From Pseudovibrio japonicus (GTDB lineage: Bacteria > Pseudomonadota > Alphaproteobacteria > Rhizobiales > Stappiaceae): 64,000 nt of DNA. This document shows, one piece after another, positions 42,523 to 51,390 of this stretch; position 1 is the stretch's first letter, and each line of letters starts with the position of its first letter. The notes beneath the pieces were generated by a model, which saw nothing but the letters and a program-made list of their open reading frames with translations, searched no databases and was not told where the DNA came from. The position numbers and the translations under genes were made by a program. Location: contig NZ_BMXE01000001.1 in NCBI RefSeq assembly GCF_014651595.1, positions 496,001 through 560,000 on the forward strand, read 5' to 3'.

Positions 42523-43737
42523 GTGACAAATGCCTCAGAAAGACTCATGAAAACGTCCACCAATCCTGAAAAAGACAGCTATGCGTTGCGTTCTGCGGTG
42601 GGCGGTTGTCTTGCGATGGCTGCAATCATGGGTATTGGAAGATTTGCGTATACTCCGTTGCTCCCGTTTATGTTGCAGGAGGGCGTCCTGAACGAAGTGG
42701 ATGCCGGTTTCGTGGCTTCCTCCAACTATCTTGGCTATCTGATTGGCGCCCTGATGGCTGCCCGCGCTCCCCTGCCCGGTAGTCCCTATCGGATCTTCAT
42801 GATTGCGTTGATCGCGAGCACGGTCGTCACCTTTCTTATGGCCTTTAACCTTGGCCTCTACTGGTATGTTATTATTCGATTTTTAGCAGGCTTGGCGAGT
42901 GCCTATGCGTTTGTGCTGGTCGCCAACATCGTCATGCAGCGTCTGGCGGAGACGCGCAGCCTGCATCTCTTTCCGATCCACTTTACGGGGGTTGGCATCG
43001 GGATTGCGGGCTCTTCGCTTATGATTGAATGGTTGGGGGCGAGTTTAAACACGTCCGCCCAGCTCTGGATCGCAGGTGGCGTCCTCAGTTTGCTCCTTAC
43101 TATTTGCGTTCCGCTGCTGCTGCCGCCTAAAAACGAACTCCCATCCAAAGCTGTGCAGACATCCGCACCACCAACAACATCCACAAAGCCACTGAACCTG
43201 AGTGCGTGGCGACTTATCATCGCCTATGGCTGTTTCGGGTTTGGGTACGTCATTACGGCCACGTTCTTTGGTGCCCTGGCGAACTCAACACCTGAGCTGG
43301 CACCAATGAAATCCTTAGGTTGGCTGCTGGTGGGACTTGCCGTTATTCCTTCGGTCTTCTTTTGGGAGAAGCTGGCTGCACGTATCGGCTATGGTATTGC
43401 GATCGCGATCGCCTGCACACTGGAAGCCATGGGTGTGGCACTCAGCGTTCTGGTGCCGACGGTGGCTGGCCTGTCTATGGCCTCAATCCTGCTTGGCGGG
43501 ACGTTTGTCGGGATCACCTCAATCGGTCTTATCGAGGCGCGGCGGATTGCTGGCTCCAACCCTCGGCAGATTGTTGGTTTGATGACCGCTGCGTTTGGAG
43601 TTGGCCAGATGTTGGGGCCAAGTTTCGCTGGTTATCTTTACGAGCTCAACGGCAATTTCATGCTGGCATCGCTCGTTGCAGCCGGGATGCTGATACTGGC
43701 AGCGCTGCTCACGCTTAAACGCTTCATCCCGACATAA
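42523..43737 (+). CDS. YbfB/YjiJ-family MFS transporter
   Basis: A 404-residue membrane protein with twelve helices. The first helix has GGCLAMAAIMGIGRFAYTPLLPFM, the hallmark of the YbfB/YjiJ MFS group (G-x-G-R-F-x-x-T-P-x-L-P). The N-terminal GTG at 42523 has AAGGA at good distance, giving a 24-residue cytoplasmic leader; ATG at 42547 is the alternative. The substrate is unknown. The gene converges with the aminotransferase and shares a hairpin terminator. Confidence 0.88.
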   Translation: MTNASERLMKTSTNPEKDSYALRSAVGGCLAMAAIMGIGRFAYTPLLPFMLQEGVLNEVDAGFVASSNYLGYLIGALMAARAPLPGSPYRIFMIALIASTVVTFLMAFNLGLYWYVIIRFLAGLASAYAFVLVANIVMQRLAETRSLHLFPIHFTGVGIGIAGSSLMIEWLGASLNTSAQLWIAGGVLSLLLTICVPLLLPPKNELPSKAVQTSAPPTTSTKPLNLSAWRLIIAYGCFGFGYVITATFFGALANSTPELAPMKSLGWLLVGLAVIPSVFFWEKLAARIGYGIAIAIACTLEAMGVALSVLVPTVAGLSMASILLGGTFVGITSIGLIEARRIAGSNPRQIVGLMTAAFGVGQMLGPSFAGYLYELNGNFMLASLVAAGMLILAALLTLKRFIPT

Positions 43738-43766
43738 AAAGGGAGGCATCTGCCCCCCTTTAAAAA
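43736..43766. terminator. Shared terminator hairpin between MFS and aminotransferase genes
   Basis: AAAGGGAGGCA pairs with TGCCCCCCTTT with one mismatch. A-rich and T-rich flanks on both sides make it usable from both strands. Convergent genes end on either side. Confidence 0.65.
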
Positions 43767-43792
43767 CTTCAGAATGTTCTGATCGTGACTGA

Positions 43793-44662
43793 TTAGGCAG
43801 GTACTTTTGCGTGGGCAAATTCCCAATACAGCTCTCGTGCTTTCTTTGTAACCGGTCCATGGTCCATTCTGTGATCATCCAGCTTATGAACTGGCAGAAC
43901 CTTGCTGTAGTTGCCGGTTGAGAAGATCTCGTCCGCTTCCAGGAAGTCCTGATAGGTCAGTGTGGTCTCATGGACTCTGTAGCCAACGCCAGTGAGCAGC
44001 TTGATGACGCGCTGGCGTGTAATGCCATTGAGGAATGTGCCGTTCCAGAACGGTGTCAAAACCTCACCGTCCTTGACCATGAAGATGTTGGCGGAGGTCA
44101 GCTCTGCCACGTTGCCCAGTGCGTCCAACATGAGCGCATTGTCGAAACCTCGCGACTTTGCCTCGCGGGAAGCACGGGCATTGTTTGGATACAAACAACC
44201 GGCTTTCGCGTTGACTGGCATGGTCTCCATTGTTGGCCGACGGTATGGAGACAGTGTCAGGCTTGTGGACGCACCCATTGGAGGCATTGGCGTTTCAAAC
44301 AAGCACATGCAGAACCGTGTTGATTCCGGATCAGCGTCAATGATGGCCGGACCGTCATGTTCTGCCCAGTACATGGGGCGGATGTAGACAGCTTCATCAG
44401 CCTCGAACTTCTCCATGCCTTCTGTGGCAAGCTCAACCATTTCTTCAAAGCGCATGGTCGGCTTCATGCCAAGGTTCACAGCAGAGCGGTTCAGACGTTC
44501 ACAATGCAAATCAAGATCCGGCATTACACCTTCAAATCCACGCGCCCCATCAAAAACATTTGAACCCAACCAAAATGAGTGTGTACGCGGGCCGATCAGT
44601 GGTGGATTGCCCTCGTACCATTTGCCATCAACCCATGTGCGAGTCTTCGACATTTCGGCCAT
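43793..44662 (-). CDS. Class IV aminotransferase, branched-chain-like
   Basis: A 289-residue PLP enzyme of fold type IV. The PLP Lys153 is in NAKAGCLYPNN and Glu187 in GNVAELTSANIF; DGARGFEG and the RP-x-YW strand are also typical. An excellent GAGGAGA ribosome site precedes ATG. It is nearest to proteins annotated as branched-chain aminotransferase, but the active-site loops differ among IlvE, D-amino acid and R-amine transaminases, so substrate is not settled. Stands alone. Confidence 0.82.
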   Translation of the reverse strand: MAEMSKTRTWVDGKWYEGNPPLIGPRTHSFWLGSNVFDGARGFEGVMPDLDLHCERLNRSAVNLGMKPTMRFEEMVELATEGMEKFEADEAVYIRPMYWAEHDGPAIIDADPESTRFCMCLFETPMPPMGASTSLTLSPYRRPTMETMPVNAKAGCLYPNNARASREAKSRGFDNALMLDALGNVAELTSANIFMVKDGEVLTPFWNGTFLNGITRQRVIKLLTGVGYRVHETTLTYQDFLEADEIFSTGNYSKVLPVHKLDDHRMDHGPVTKKARELYWEFAHAKVPA

Positions 44663-45223
44663 ATTTATTATCTCCTCAAAAGTCGGTATGTGCGCCAGAA
44701 AGGCCCCACCCCTTCACCTTTTACAAGTCGACCCGAGAATTCAAATAAGGTCAACCATACTCTCGACAAAGAAGAGAAAGCATTAAAGCGCGCTTCTCCT
44801 GCCCAATAGGGAAGCTCTCAAAGTTATGTCTTGAAGGAATATTAGGACCAAAACGCAACTAAATGCCGCAGCAGGCGTTCATTATGCAAGATTGCGCAAT
44901 TACCTGCCAACATGCAACTTACTTATATTTCACAGAACTGATGCTTCTTCATTGTTATTTTGCACAGGTTTAACGCATTATGGCTGCCGCAACTTTTGAG
45001 ATTGCTGCAACCATTGAGCGAGCTGGCTAAAAATTCTGGTGTTTGGGATGCAGGTCAGCAATTTTCAGCTAATTCGCACGATTTGGAAAAGAATGTTAAT
45101 TTATTTCACCAAAAGCATAAGGCACACGTATTTCCCATGCCTTGACGAAACCCCATAACATCGCTTTTTTAGGGGTATTGGAATTGCCAGTATTGACGCT
45201 TAGTGCGCAGCCGGAGAGTAGAG
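44663..45223. other. Non-coding intergenic region
   Basis: About 560 bp between the aminotransferase and the dehalogenase gene, both transcribed away from it. Contains the promoters of both, presumably; A+T-rich, no supported gene and no obvious hairpin. Confidence 0.5.
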
Positions 45224-45886
45224 ATGAGCCACTCGGTTTTTGTTTTTGACGCCTATGGAACGCTTTTTGACGTGCATGCCGCCGCCAGAAAGCACATGGG
45301 CGCAGTGGGGCCTGAAGGCGAAAAACTCTCAAACATCTGGAGAGAGAAGCAACTTGAGTATTCCTGGGTACGCGCCCTGATGGGCCAGTATGTGGACTTC
45401 TGGGAACTGACCATCCAAGCATTGGACACTGCTTTTGCGCTGGTTCCGGAAGCCAACAGAGCAGCGCGTGATGATCTTTTGGCCGCATATTGGGAGCTGG
45501 ATTGCTACCCTGAAGTTCCGCAGCTTTTGAAAGATCTGCGTGCGCGGGGTTCCAAGCTTGCGATCCTTTCCAACGCCCCTATGAAGATGATGGATGGTGC
45601 CCTGAAGAACGCAGGCATCACGGATTCCTTTGACGAGGTCTTCTCGGTTGATCCGGTGCAGACCTATAAGCCAAATCCTGAGGTTTATGATCTGGTCACA
45701 ACCCATTTCCGTCTTTATCCCGAAGCGATTTCATTCCAGTCCAGCAACCGCTGGGATATTGCTGGTGCGACCAAGTACGGCATGCGGACCGTCTGGGTGA
45801 ATCGAGCACAGAAGCCTGATGAATACATGGATCTGTCGCCATATGCTGTCCTTAAAGATCTAAGCGGGCTTCCTGCTCTTGGGTGA
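45224..45886 (+). CDS. Haloacid dehalogenase, type II
   Basis: A 220-residue HAD-superfamily protein starting at the ATG at 45224 with GGAGAG upstream. Nucleophile Asp9 lies in FDAYGTLFD, Ser in LSNAPMKMM, Lys in YKPNPEVYDL and the acidic residue in SSNRWDIAGATKYGMRTVWVNR, the last being the type II L-2-haloacid dehalogenase signature. It hydrolyses 2-haloacids to hydroxy acids or related compounds. Soluble, cytoplasmic. Followed by an inverted repeat. Confidence 0.88.
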   Translation: MSHSVFVFDAYGTLFDVHAAARKHMGAVGPEGEKLSNIWREKQLEYSWVRALMGQYVDFWELTIQALDTAFALVPEANRAARDDLLAAYWELDCYPEVPQLLKDLRARGSKLAILSNAPMKMMDGALKNAGITDSFDEVFSVDPVQTYKPNPEVYDLVTTHFRLYPEAISFQSSNRWDIAGATKYGMRTVWVNRAQKPDEYMDLSPYAVLKDLSGLPALG

Positions 45887-45946
45887 AACTTGAGATTTGC
45901 TTTTAGAAATTCAAATCATTTCGCCTTTGTAAGCCTGTTTTCTGTG

Positions 45947-45972
45947 GCCATGTGAGCTTAATCTCACATGGC
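45947..45972 (+). terminator. Hairpin after the dehalogenase gene
   Basis: Perfect 10-bp stem GCCATGTGAG / CTCACATGGC with a 6-nt loop, 60 bp after the dehalogenase stop. The T-run is missing, so it may not be a conventional terminator. Confidence 0.4.
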
Positions 45973-46064
45973 TTGGCAAACATACTTGCTCTTATCCCGT
46001 GCAGGTTTCATATTTGGAATCAGCAATTTTAGAGAGTATAAGTAATTGGCATCACCTGGGTTTC

Positions 46065-46970
46065 ATGTTTCATGGATTTAAAAGTAAGGGCGCGGGCCAC
46101 GGCTTAATGAGACTGATTGCCCTGGCGCTAGGCGCTGCGTGTTTCGGGAGCATCCCATATTTTGCAAAGGTGGGCTTTGCCGCTGGCATCTCGCCGGGGG
46201 CCGCTGTTCTCCTACGCTATATTCTGCCTGCTGTTTTACTTGCGCCCTATTTGCTACAGGCGCTCAAATCTGGTCCAAGCAGTCGGCAATATGTTTTGTT
46301 TGGCATGATCATGGGGCTGGGGGCGTGGAGTTACTTTTACGCTCTGAGCGAGTTGCCGGTTTATCTGGCATCAAGCCTGTTCTTTTCCTACCCGGCACTA
46401 TTGGTGATCTTAAGAGCGATCGGCGGCGCAAAGCTACGCAACAGCGATTGGCTTACGCTCGGGTTGGTCTTCAGTGCGCTACTGATCATCATCGCATTGA
46501 CGCCATTGTCTGATGTTGATCTGACTGCCGTTGCAATTGGTCTGATTGGGCCATTATCTTATGGTGGCCTACAGTTGGTCAGCCGTAAAACGCCGAGTTA
46601 CCTCCCGTCCCTTGCAATTGCTGCATGCATCTTTGCAGGCGCTCTAGCCATCACAGTTCCGTTTGCGCTGATAGAGCTGAAGTATTGGCAAGGAACAGGC
46701 ACTGCACCGGTAATACTGCCCATTCTGGGACTGGCACTAATTGCAGGGTTGTTGCCCCAGTTTCTCCTTGCCTATGGCAGTTCGGACCAGTCTGGCAGGA
46801 AGACCGCATACACAACTGGCTTCATTGAATTTGGTCTTGCGATCCTCACCGGCTATCTGGTCTTTGCAGAGCCATTGGGGATCGGACAAGCGCTTGGTTT
46901 TACATTTTTGCTTGGTGCGCTTTACCTGAGCCACGAGCCTTCCCGGCTTCCCAGATATTTGCAGGACTGA
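46065..46970 (+). CDS. EamA/DMT-family transporter
   Basis: A membrane protein of about 301 residues from the ATG at 46065 (the frame is open from 45999, and an ATG at 46107 directly before the first helix is also possible). Ten helices in two EamA repeats; the first repeat has FGSIPYFAKVGFAAGISPGAAVLLRYILPAV and the second GLIGPLSYGGLQLVSRK. Members export small metabolites or amino acids; the substrate is unknown. It ends 35 bp before the convergent LOG-family gene. Confidence 0.82.
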   Translation: MFHGFKSKGAGHGLMRLIALALGAACFGSIPYFAKVGFAAGISPGAAVLLRYILPAVLLAPYLLQALKSGPSSRQYVLFGMIMGLGAWSYFYALSELPVYLASSLFFSYPALLVILRAIGGAKLRNSDWLTLGLVFSALLIIIALTPLSDVDLTAVAIGLIGPLSYGGLQLVSRKTPSYLPSLAIAACIFAGALAITVPFALIELKYWQGTGTAPVILPILGLALIAGLLPQFLLAYGSSDQSGRKTAYTTGFIEFGLAILTGYLVFAEPLGIGQALGFTFLLGALYLSHEPSRLPRYLQD

Positions 46971-47005
46971 TCACTAGGTCATCAGCCCTGCGGTATCTTT
47001 TGGTA

Positions 47006-47587
47006 TCAGGTTTCTGCGCGGGTGATCCACTTATAACGCGATGGTGCCTCATAGGTTTCAATCTGATCAAGCAGTTGAGCCGGATTGTCACCAACCACCA
47101 GCATGTCGCGGTGGGTCTTTTTCATGAAGGCTTCTTCCTGGATAAAGTCCAGATAGGCCAGCATGCGTCCGTAAAACCCGTTGGCGTTGTACAGAGCACA
47201 TGGCTTTTTATGATAGCCCAGCTGTCCCCACGTCCAAACTTCGAAGAGTTCTTCCATAGTGCCGAGGCCACCCGGAAGAGCCACGAATGCGTCAGACATG
47301 TCGGCCATCATGGCTTTGCGCTCATGCATGGAGCCGACGATATGAAGACTGGTCAGGGATTTATGAGCCAACTCCTTTACCGCCAGCGCTTCCGGCAGGA
47401 CGCCGACAACTTCACCACCAGCTTCCAACGCGGCATCTGCAACAATGCCCATCAGCCCAACTTCTGCACCGCCATAAACCAGACGATTACCGCGCTTGGC
47501 AATCTCGGTGCCCAAAAGGCGGGCTGCAGTTTCGTATTCCGGGCGTTTCCCGGTTGATGATCCGCAAAAAACGCAGATTGATCCCAT
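47006..47587 (-). CDS. LOG-family protein (TIGR00730)
   Basis: A 193-residue Rossmann-fold protein of the Lonely Guy family, MGSICVFCGSS at the start and the nucleotide-binding and catalytic PGGLGTMEELFEVWTW at about 104-119. Such proteins release the free base from cytokinin-type or other nucleoside 5'-monophosphates. Many bacterial members are probably general nucleotide hydrolases. Convergent with the EamA gene. Confidence 0.9.
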   Translation of the reverse strand: MGSICVFCGSSTGKRPEYETAARLLGTEIAKRGNRLVYGGAEVGLMGIVADAALEAGGEVVGVLPEALAVKELAHKSLTSLHIVGSMHERKAMMADMSDAFVALPGGLGTMEELFEVWTWGQLGYHKKPCALYNANGFYGRMLAYLDFIQEEAFMKKTHRDMLVVGDNPAQLLDQIETYEAPSRYKWITRAET

Positions 47588-47681
47588 TTCAAATCTCCAG
47601 TGGGCAGCGCAGAAATAATTAATTCAAAAGGTACTGACCCCGAAACCCAATACTCCGGAGTCAGCAATTTTCAAAAGCAAA

Positions 47682-49070
47682 TTACTTTGCCAGTTCCTCT
47701 AAAACACGTGCCCAAGAGCGAATCCCCTTATGGAAGCTCTTCAGCTCGTATTTTTCATTTGGCGAATGGATCTGATCCTCATCCAGACCAAAACCGATCA
47801 GCAGACTATCCATGTTGAGCGTGCGCTTGAAGCTACCGACAATAGGAATGGAGCCGCCGCAACCCACCAGTGCCGCTGGTTTATCCCACTCAGCTGAAAG
47901 CGCAGCACGGCCTTTTGCCAGAGCAGGCGCATCAAAGTCCATGCGCAGGGCCCGGTCCCCGCCGTGCGGGTGCAGTTCCAGCTCGAAATCTGCGGGTGTT
48001 TTGGACTTCAGATAGGCGTGGAAGGCCTCTCTGATTTTTTCTGGGTCCTGATCGCCAACCAAACGGAAGGAGACTTTTGCGTGCGCTTCTGCCGGGATAA
48101 CGGTTTTGAAGCCTGCTCCGGTGTAACCACCCCACATGCCGTTGACTTCGCAGGTTGGACGCGCCCAAAGCTGCTCCAAACCAGAGCGATCTTTTTCGCC
48201 GCCCAGATCTTTCAGCCCAATGCCACCAAGGAATTCTTCGGTAGAGAAGCCGAGGTTCTGCCACATCTCCTTGACGTCTTCCGGCAGTTCCAGAACGCCA
48301 TCATAGAACCCAGGAAGGGTGATGCGACCATCTTCATCACGCAGACCTGCAATCATGTCAGAAAGAACATGAAGCGGGTTGCGTGCGGCGCCTCCATACA
48401 TGCCGGAATGCAGGTCTTTACTTGGGCCTTTCAGGGTGATCTCTTCACCAACCAAACCACGCAGCATGACCGAGATTGCAGGAGTGTCCTTGTCCCACAT
48501 GGAGGTATCACAAACGAGCGCCAGATCTTTGGAGAGCTCCTCTTTGTTTGCATCAAGGAACGGCTGAAGGGATGGCGATCCGCTTTCTTCTTCACCTTCC
48601 AGCAAAACAGAAATGTTAATTGGAACATCCCCGGCTTCTTCAATCCAGGCACGAACGGCTTCGACAAACGTCATCAACTGACCTTTGTCATCATTTGCAC
48701 CGCGGGCAACGATCATTTTGGAACCATCTTCACGGGTCACAATTTGCGGATCAAACGGATCTGCGTTCCAAAGTTCAATAGGATCAACCGGTTGCACATC
48801 GTAGTGACCGTAAAACAGGACATGAGGACCCGGCTTTCCATCAGCAACGCGGTGACCAACAACCATTGGATGGCCAGTCGTGTCTCTGACTTCAGATGGA
48901 ATGCCAATCGCGGTTAGTTCGCGGGCCATCCATTCAGCAGCCTGGCGGCAATCGCCCTTATACTCAGGGTCGGTAGAAATACTTTTGATACGCAGTAATT
49001 CAAACAAACGGTCGAGACTCTGATCCAGATTTTGATCAATACGTTCAAGGACTTTGTCAAGTTTCGACAT
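47682..49070 (-). CDS. M20 family metallodipeptidase
   Basis: A 462-residue cytoplasmic M20 peptidase. Zinc ligands and catalytic residues are visible: His89 in FYGHYDVQP, Asp127 in ANDDKGQ as bridging ligand, and Glu160/Glu161 in LLEGEEESGS. The lid/dimerisation domain runs from about 200 to 320. It belongs to the carnosinase/CNDP-like branch, cleaving dipeptides from the amino end. No signal peptide. Two short inverted repeats lie in its upstream region. Confidence 0.9.
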   Translation of the reverse strand: MSKLDKVLERIDQNLDQSLDRLFELLRIKSISTDPEYKGDCRQAAEWMARELTAIGIPSEVRDTTGHPMVVGHRVADGKPGPHVLFYGHYDVQPVDPIELWNADPFDPQIVTREDGSKMIVARGANDDKGQLMTFVEAVRAWIEEAGDVPINISVLLEGEEESGSPSLQPFLDANKEELSKDLALVCDTSMWDKDTPAISVMLRGLVGEEITLKGPSKDLHSGMYGGAARNPLHVLSDMIAGLRDEDGRITLPGFYDGVLELPEDVKEMWQNLGFSTEEFLGGIGLKDLGGEKDRSGLEQLWARPTCEVNGMWGGYTGAGFKTVIPAEAHAKVSFRLVGDQDPEKIREAFHAYLKSKTPADFELELHPHGGDRALRMDFDAPALAKGRAALSAEWDKPAALVGCGGSIPIVGSFKRTLNMDSLLIGFGLDEDQIHSPNEKYELKSFHKGIRSWARVLEELAK

Positions 49071-49428
49071 GCTTCATTCCTTTATAGGGCAGGCTCGTGT
49101 TTATCACCTGTAGGATGGGAAAGTACGCAGGTTACTGCGTAGATATGAGGCTGTTAGAAGCTCTAACATGGTTTTCGAAGCGAACGCTATGGCCTTGTCT
49201 TTCTAACCACTTTTAATTCCGTCTCACTGTTTAATCAGATCGGTTAAACTCTTTTAAGAGGCGTGAGCGATACTTTTAAAAATGAAGGCACACAAGATGC
49301 CATGCGAAGCGGAATTGGGCCTGAGCTTCAGGTGGTGGCAGCTGTAGCGTCGCTAAATGCCTTTTCTGCTATCTCTAACATTGCACCTAATAATCCCTAT
49401 ATGAGTTTTATTAGGACTGGAGATTACG
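49071..49428. other. Intergenic region with two inverted repeats
   Basis: About 358 bp. TACGCAG/CTGCGTA (49124-49141, 4-bp centre) and GTTAGA/TCTAAC (about 49153-49167) lie upstream of the M20 gene and could be operators. A 60-codon GTG frame from 49263 overlaps the next gene and is not convincing. Confidence 0.4.
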
Positions 49429-49818
49429 ATGCACATACTTGTTGATCGCATTTACGACAAAACCGGGTTGGACCCTGAAAAGGTGAAACCTGCTGTGGGG
49501 ATCATACTGAACTTCATTGCCAAAAATAGCACGCAGGCGGAACTTGAGGCTTTACTCAACGCTTTCCCTGCTGCTGAGGGTTTTCTTGCAATTGATGAAA
49601 CTACTGAGAATAAAGGCTTATTAGGTGGTCTTGCCAGTAAGATGAATGCAAGCGTCGGCGTACTGGCTGCCTTGAATGAGATGACAAGCCTCGGGCTTTC
49701 AGTGGAGGAGATCCATAAGGTTGCCAGGGAAACTCTTGATTACACCCGCGAGAAGGTAGGGCCAGAAATGACCGATGAGATTGTGGCTCGCGTCCCCGGG
49801 CTTGCTGAAATAACCTAG
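49429..49818 (+). CDS. Small helical protein, unknown
   Basis: A 129-residue protein with a good GGAG ribosome site before its ATG. It is predicted helical throughout: MHILVDRIYDKTGLDPEKVKPAVGIILNF, a central Gly-rich bend GLLGGLASKMNA, and a C-terminal helix before TREKVGPEMTDEIVARVPG. The pattern recalls the DUF2267/DUF2780-type small proteins but not firmly. No signal peptide. A very strong hairpin terminator follows. Function unknown. Confidence 0.65.
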   Translation: MHILVDRIYDKTGLDPEKVKPAVGIILNFIAKNSTQAELEALLNAFPAAEGFLAIDETTENKGLLGGLASKMNASVGVLAALNEMTSLGLSVEEIHKVARETLDYTREKVGPEMTDEIVARVPGLAEIT

Positions 49819-49868
49819 AAATCACAGTGAAATATAATAGCCTTAACTCCCAAGACGAGGCGCACTAC

Positions 49869-49913
49869 CACACAAAAGGCAGACACATTGAGAATGTGTC
49901 TGCCTTTTGTGTG
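49869..49913. terminator. Long bidirectional hairpin terminator
   Basis: A perfect 21-bp inverted repeat (49869-49889 with 49893-49913) with a GAG loop. The stem is centred on GGCAGACACATT and ends in CACAC. It sits between two convergent genes and has T-rich tails on the plus side (AGTTTTAAG). Confidence 0.85.
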
Positions 49914-49932
49914 AGTTTTAAGAGACGTCTGG

Positions 49933-50634
49933 TCAGATCTTGATCTGACCGTAACGCAACGCTTCAACCACTGTATGTGTTTTGTTGGAGGCATTGAGCT
50001 TGGCACTTGCGTTTTGCAGGTGCGCGTGAACCGTTCTTTGTGAAATCTCCAAAAGTTCGGCAATCTCATGGGCGGTCTTGCCCAGCGCGGTCAGCTCCAG
50101 AACCCTGCGCTCACGAGCGGATAGATCTCCTGGTCTTTGGTCGGAGATAACCCCCAATTCAAACAACCGTCTGAACGCTGCAGAGCAAACGATCTCCAGC
50201 GAAGCCAGATCATAGGCTTCTGCCGCAATCTGGTGTCCTGCTCCTACAACCATCGCCTGGAATGGATGAAGCGCATCCACCGGGATCACCATGACCCGAG
50301 CGCCTTCTCCGATTGCTGCAAAGAGCTCGGAGTTGCCTGTATCTGCATTAGAAACAGGCCAAATCACCGGGCGATTGCCCGATAGTCCCAGCATAAGTGC
50401 GCTATCGCCTGCACTTAGTGCTGTCCGCTCGACGCCGCCATTTCGCTCGTCAGGCCAGCGGAACCTATGGACCAAACTGTCAATTGTACGGTTTGGCATA
50501 GGAAGTCCCGTGATGAGGATATGGGATGCTCCCAGTCGCCTCAGGTAGGATTCAACAATGTCCAGAACGGGTTTTGCTGCCCGTGCTTCTGCAATCGCTC
50601 TTACCTTCGCATCGATATCTGAAGTATCGTTCAT
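49933..50634 (-). CDS. LuxR-family transcriptional regulator
   Basis: A 233-residue regulator starting at MNDTSD (ATG at 50634); the frame extends 32 codons further up without family likeness. The C-terminal domain is a LuxR-type helix-turn-helix (about 167-230: LSARERRVLELTALGKTAHEIAELLEISQRTVHAHLQNAS). The N-terminal 150 residues fit a divergent autoinducer-binding domain only loosely: the usual Trp and Asp pattern is not evident. No luxI synthase gene is near, so it would be a LuxR solo. The 9-bp palindrome at 50739 may be its binding site. Confidence 0.8.
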   Translation of the reverse strand: MNDTSDIDAKVRAIAEARAAKPVLDIVESYLRRLGASHILITGLPMPNRTIDSLVHRFRWPDERNGGVERTALSAGDSALMLGLSGNRPVIWPVSNADTGNSELFAAIGEGARVMVIPVDALHPFQAMVVGAGHQIAAEAYDLASLEIVCSAAFRRLFELGVISDQRPGDLSARERRVLELTALGKTAHEIAELLEISQRTVHAHLQNASAKLNASNKTHTVVEALRYGQIKI

Positions 50635-51390
50635 TTGCCCTGCTTTCCCGTTTCTATCCTCGTGGCACTCGCTCTTGTGCTGCTGGATTGAAGACGCACT
50701 TGCCCACCTGACATACCGAAGGCATGCCAACTCAATTTCGCAAACCAGTGGTTTGCGCAGGTAAATCCGAAAACTCTCAGTCCTGGATGGCTATTCAGCG
50801 CAAGGCGGTGACACGGTGGAGCATGGCCTGGGCCTGTCTCTCACTCATTAAATGCTATCGCACGCCTGTTAAACGCTCTGTTTTTGCAGTCTGCGGGCTG
50901 TTTCTTCATGTTGCCTCGCTTGTGCAAGATGTAACCATCTCTTGTATTTCTGCATTTGTTTTGCATTGCACTCAGACCACGCGCTCTTCCAGCAATCTCG
51001 GCAATACGGTCATTCCGATTTTCGGAGATAGATCAACTGACCTCCAAGTATTCAGAGTACTGACAAACAATACTCTCACTGTTGCCCCATAAAACCCGTA
51101 ACTATAACGGCTTTATCCATGAGCTATTTCGCAATAAGTCCGAAATATATATAGTAAGAGTACGAGACTACTGCTCAGCTCTCGGCAATAGTAACAGCGT
51201 TACATGCCCTAGGGTCAATTGCGACAAGTTTAGGATAAATTAAGCTAATGCGAAAACTATCCAACCATTGTCACATCAGTAGTTCTGCAATTAACGCAGT
51301 GTTTTGGCCGATTGTTATCCAACCTCGTCCTAACGCATAGCTTGAAACCGTGGAAGGTTCCTTCGTATAAAGTTGTCAGAAGGACATGGG
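50635..51390. other. Intergenic region between luxR-type gene and mutA
   Basis: About 756 bp, divergent promoter region. A 122-codon frame on the plus strand (about 50724-51092) is not supported. Apart from the palindrome listed separately I see no operator, riboswitch or RNA gene; no cobalamin riboswitch motif was recognised, despite the B12-dependent enzyme downstream. Confidence 0.5.
50739..50757. promoter_or_regulatory. Palindromic candidate operator
   Basis: CGCAAACCA-G-TGGTTTGCG: perfect 9-bp arms around one base, about 105 bp upstream of the LuxR-type gene. Arm length and symmetry suit a dimeric regulator. The regulator is unknown; autoregulation by the LuxR protein is a guess. Confidence 0.45.

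Noticed and set aside
50724-51092. 122-codon plus-strand frame upstream of mutA
   Set aside because: No ribosome site, overlaps the candidate operator and the divergent promoter region, no family.
50740-51390. Search for a cobalamin riboswitch or PccR-type TTTGCAAA pair before mutA
   Set aside because: No B12-box or paired TTTGCAAA motif found by eye.
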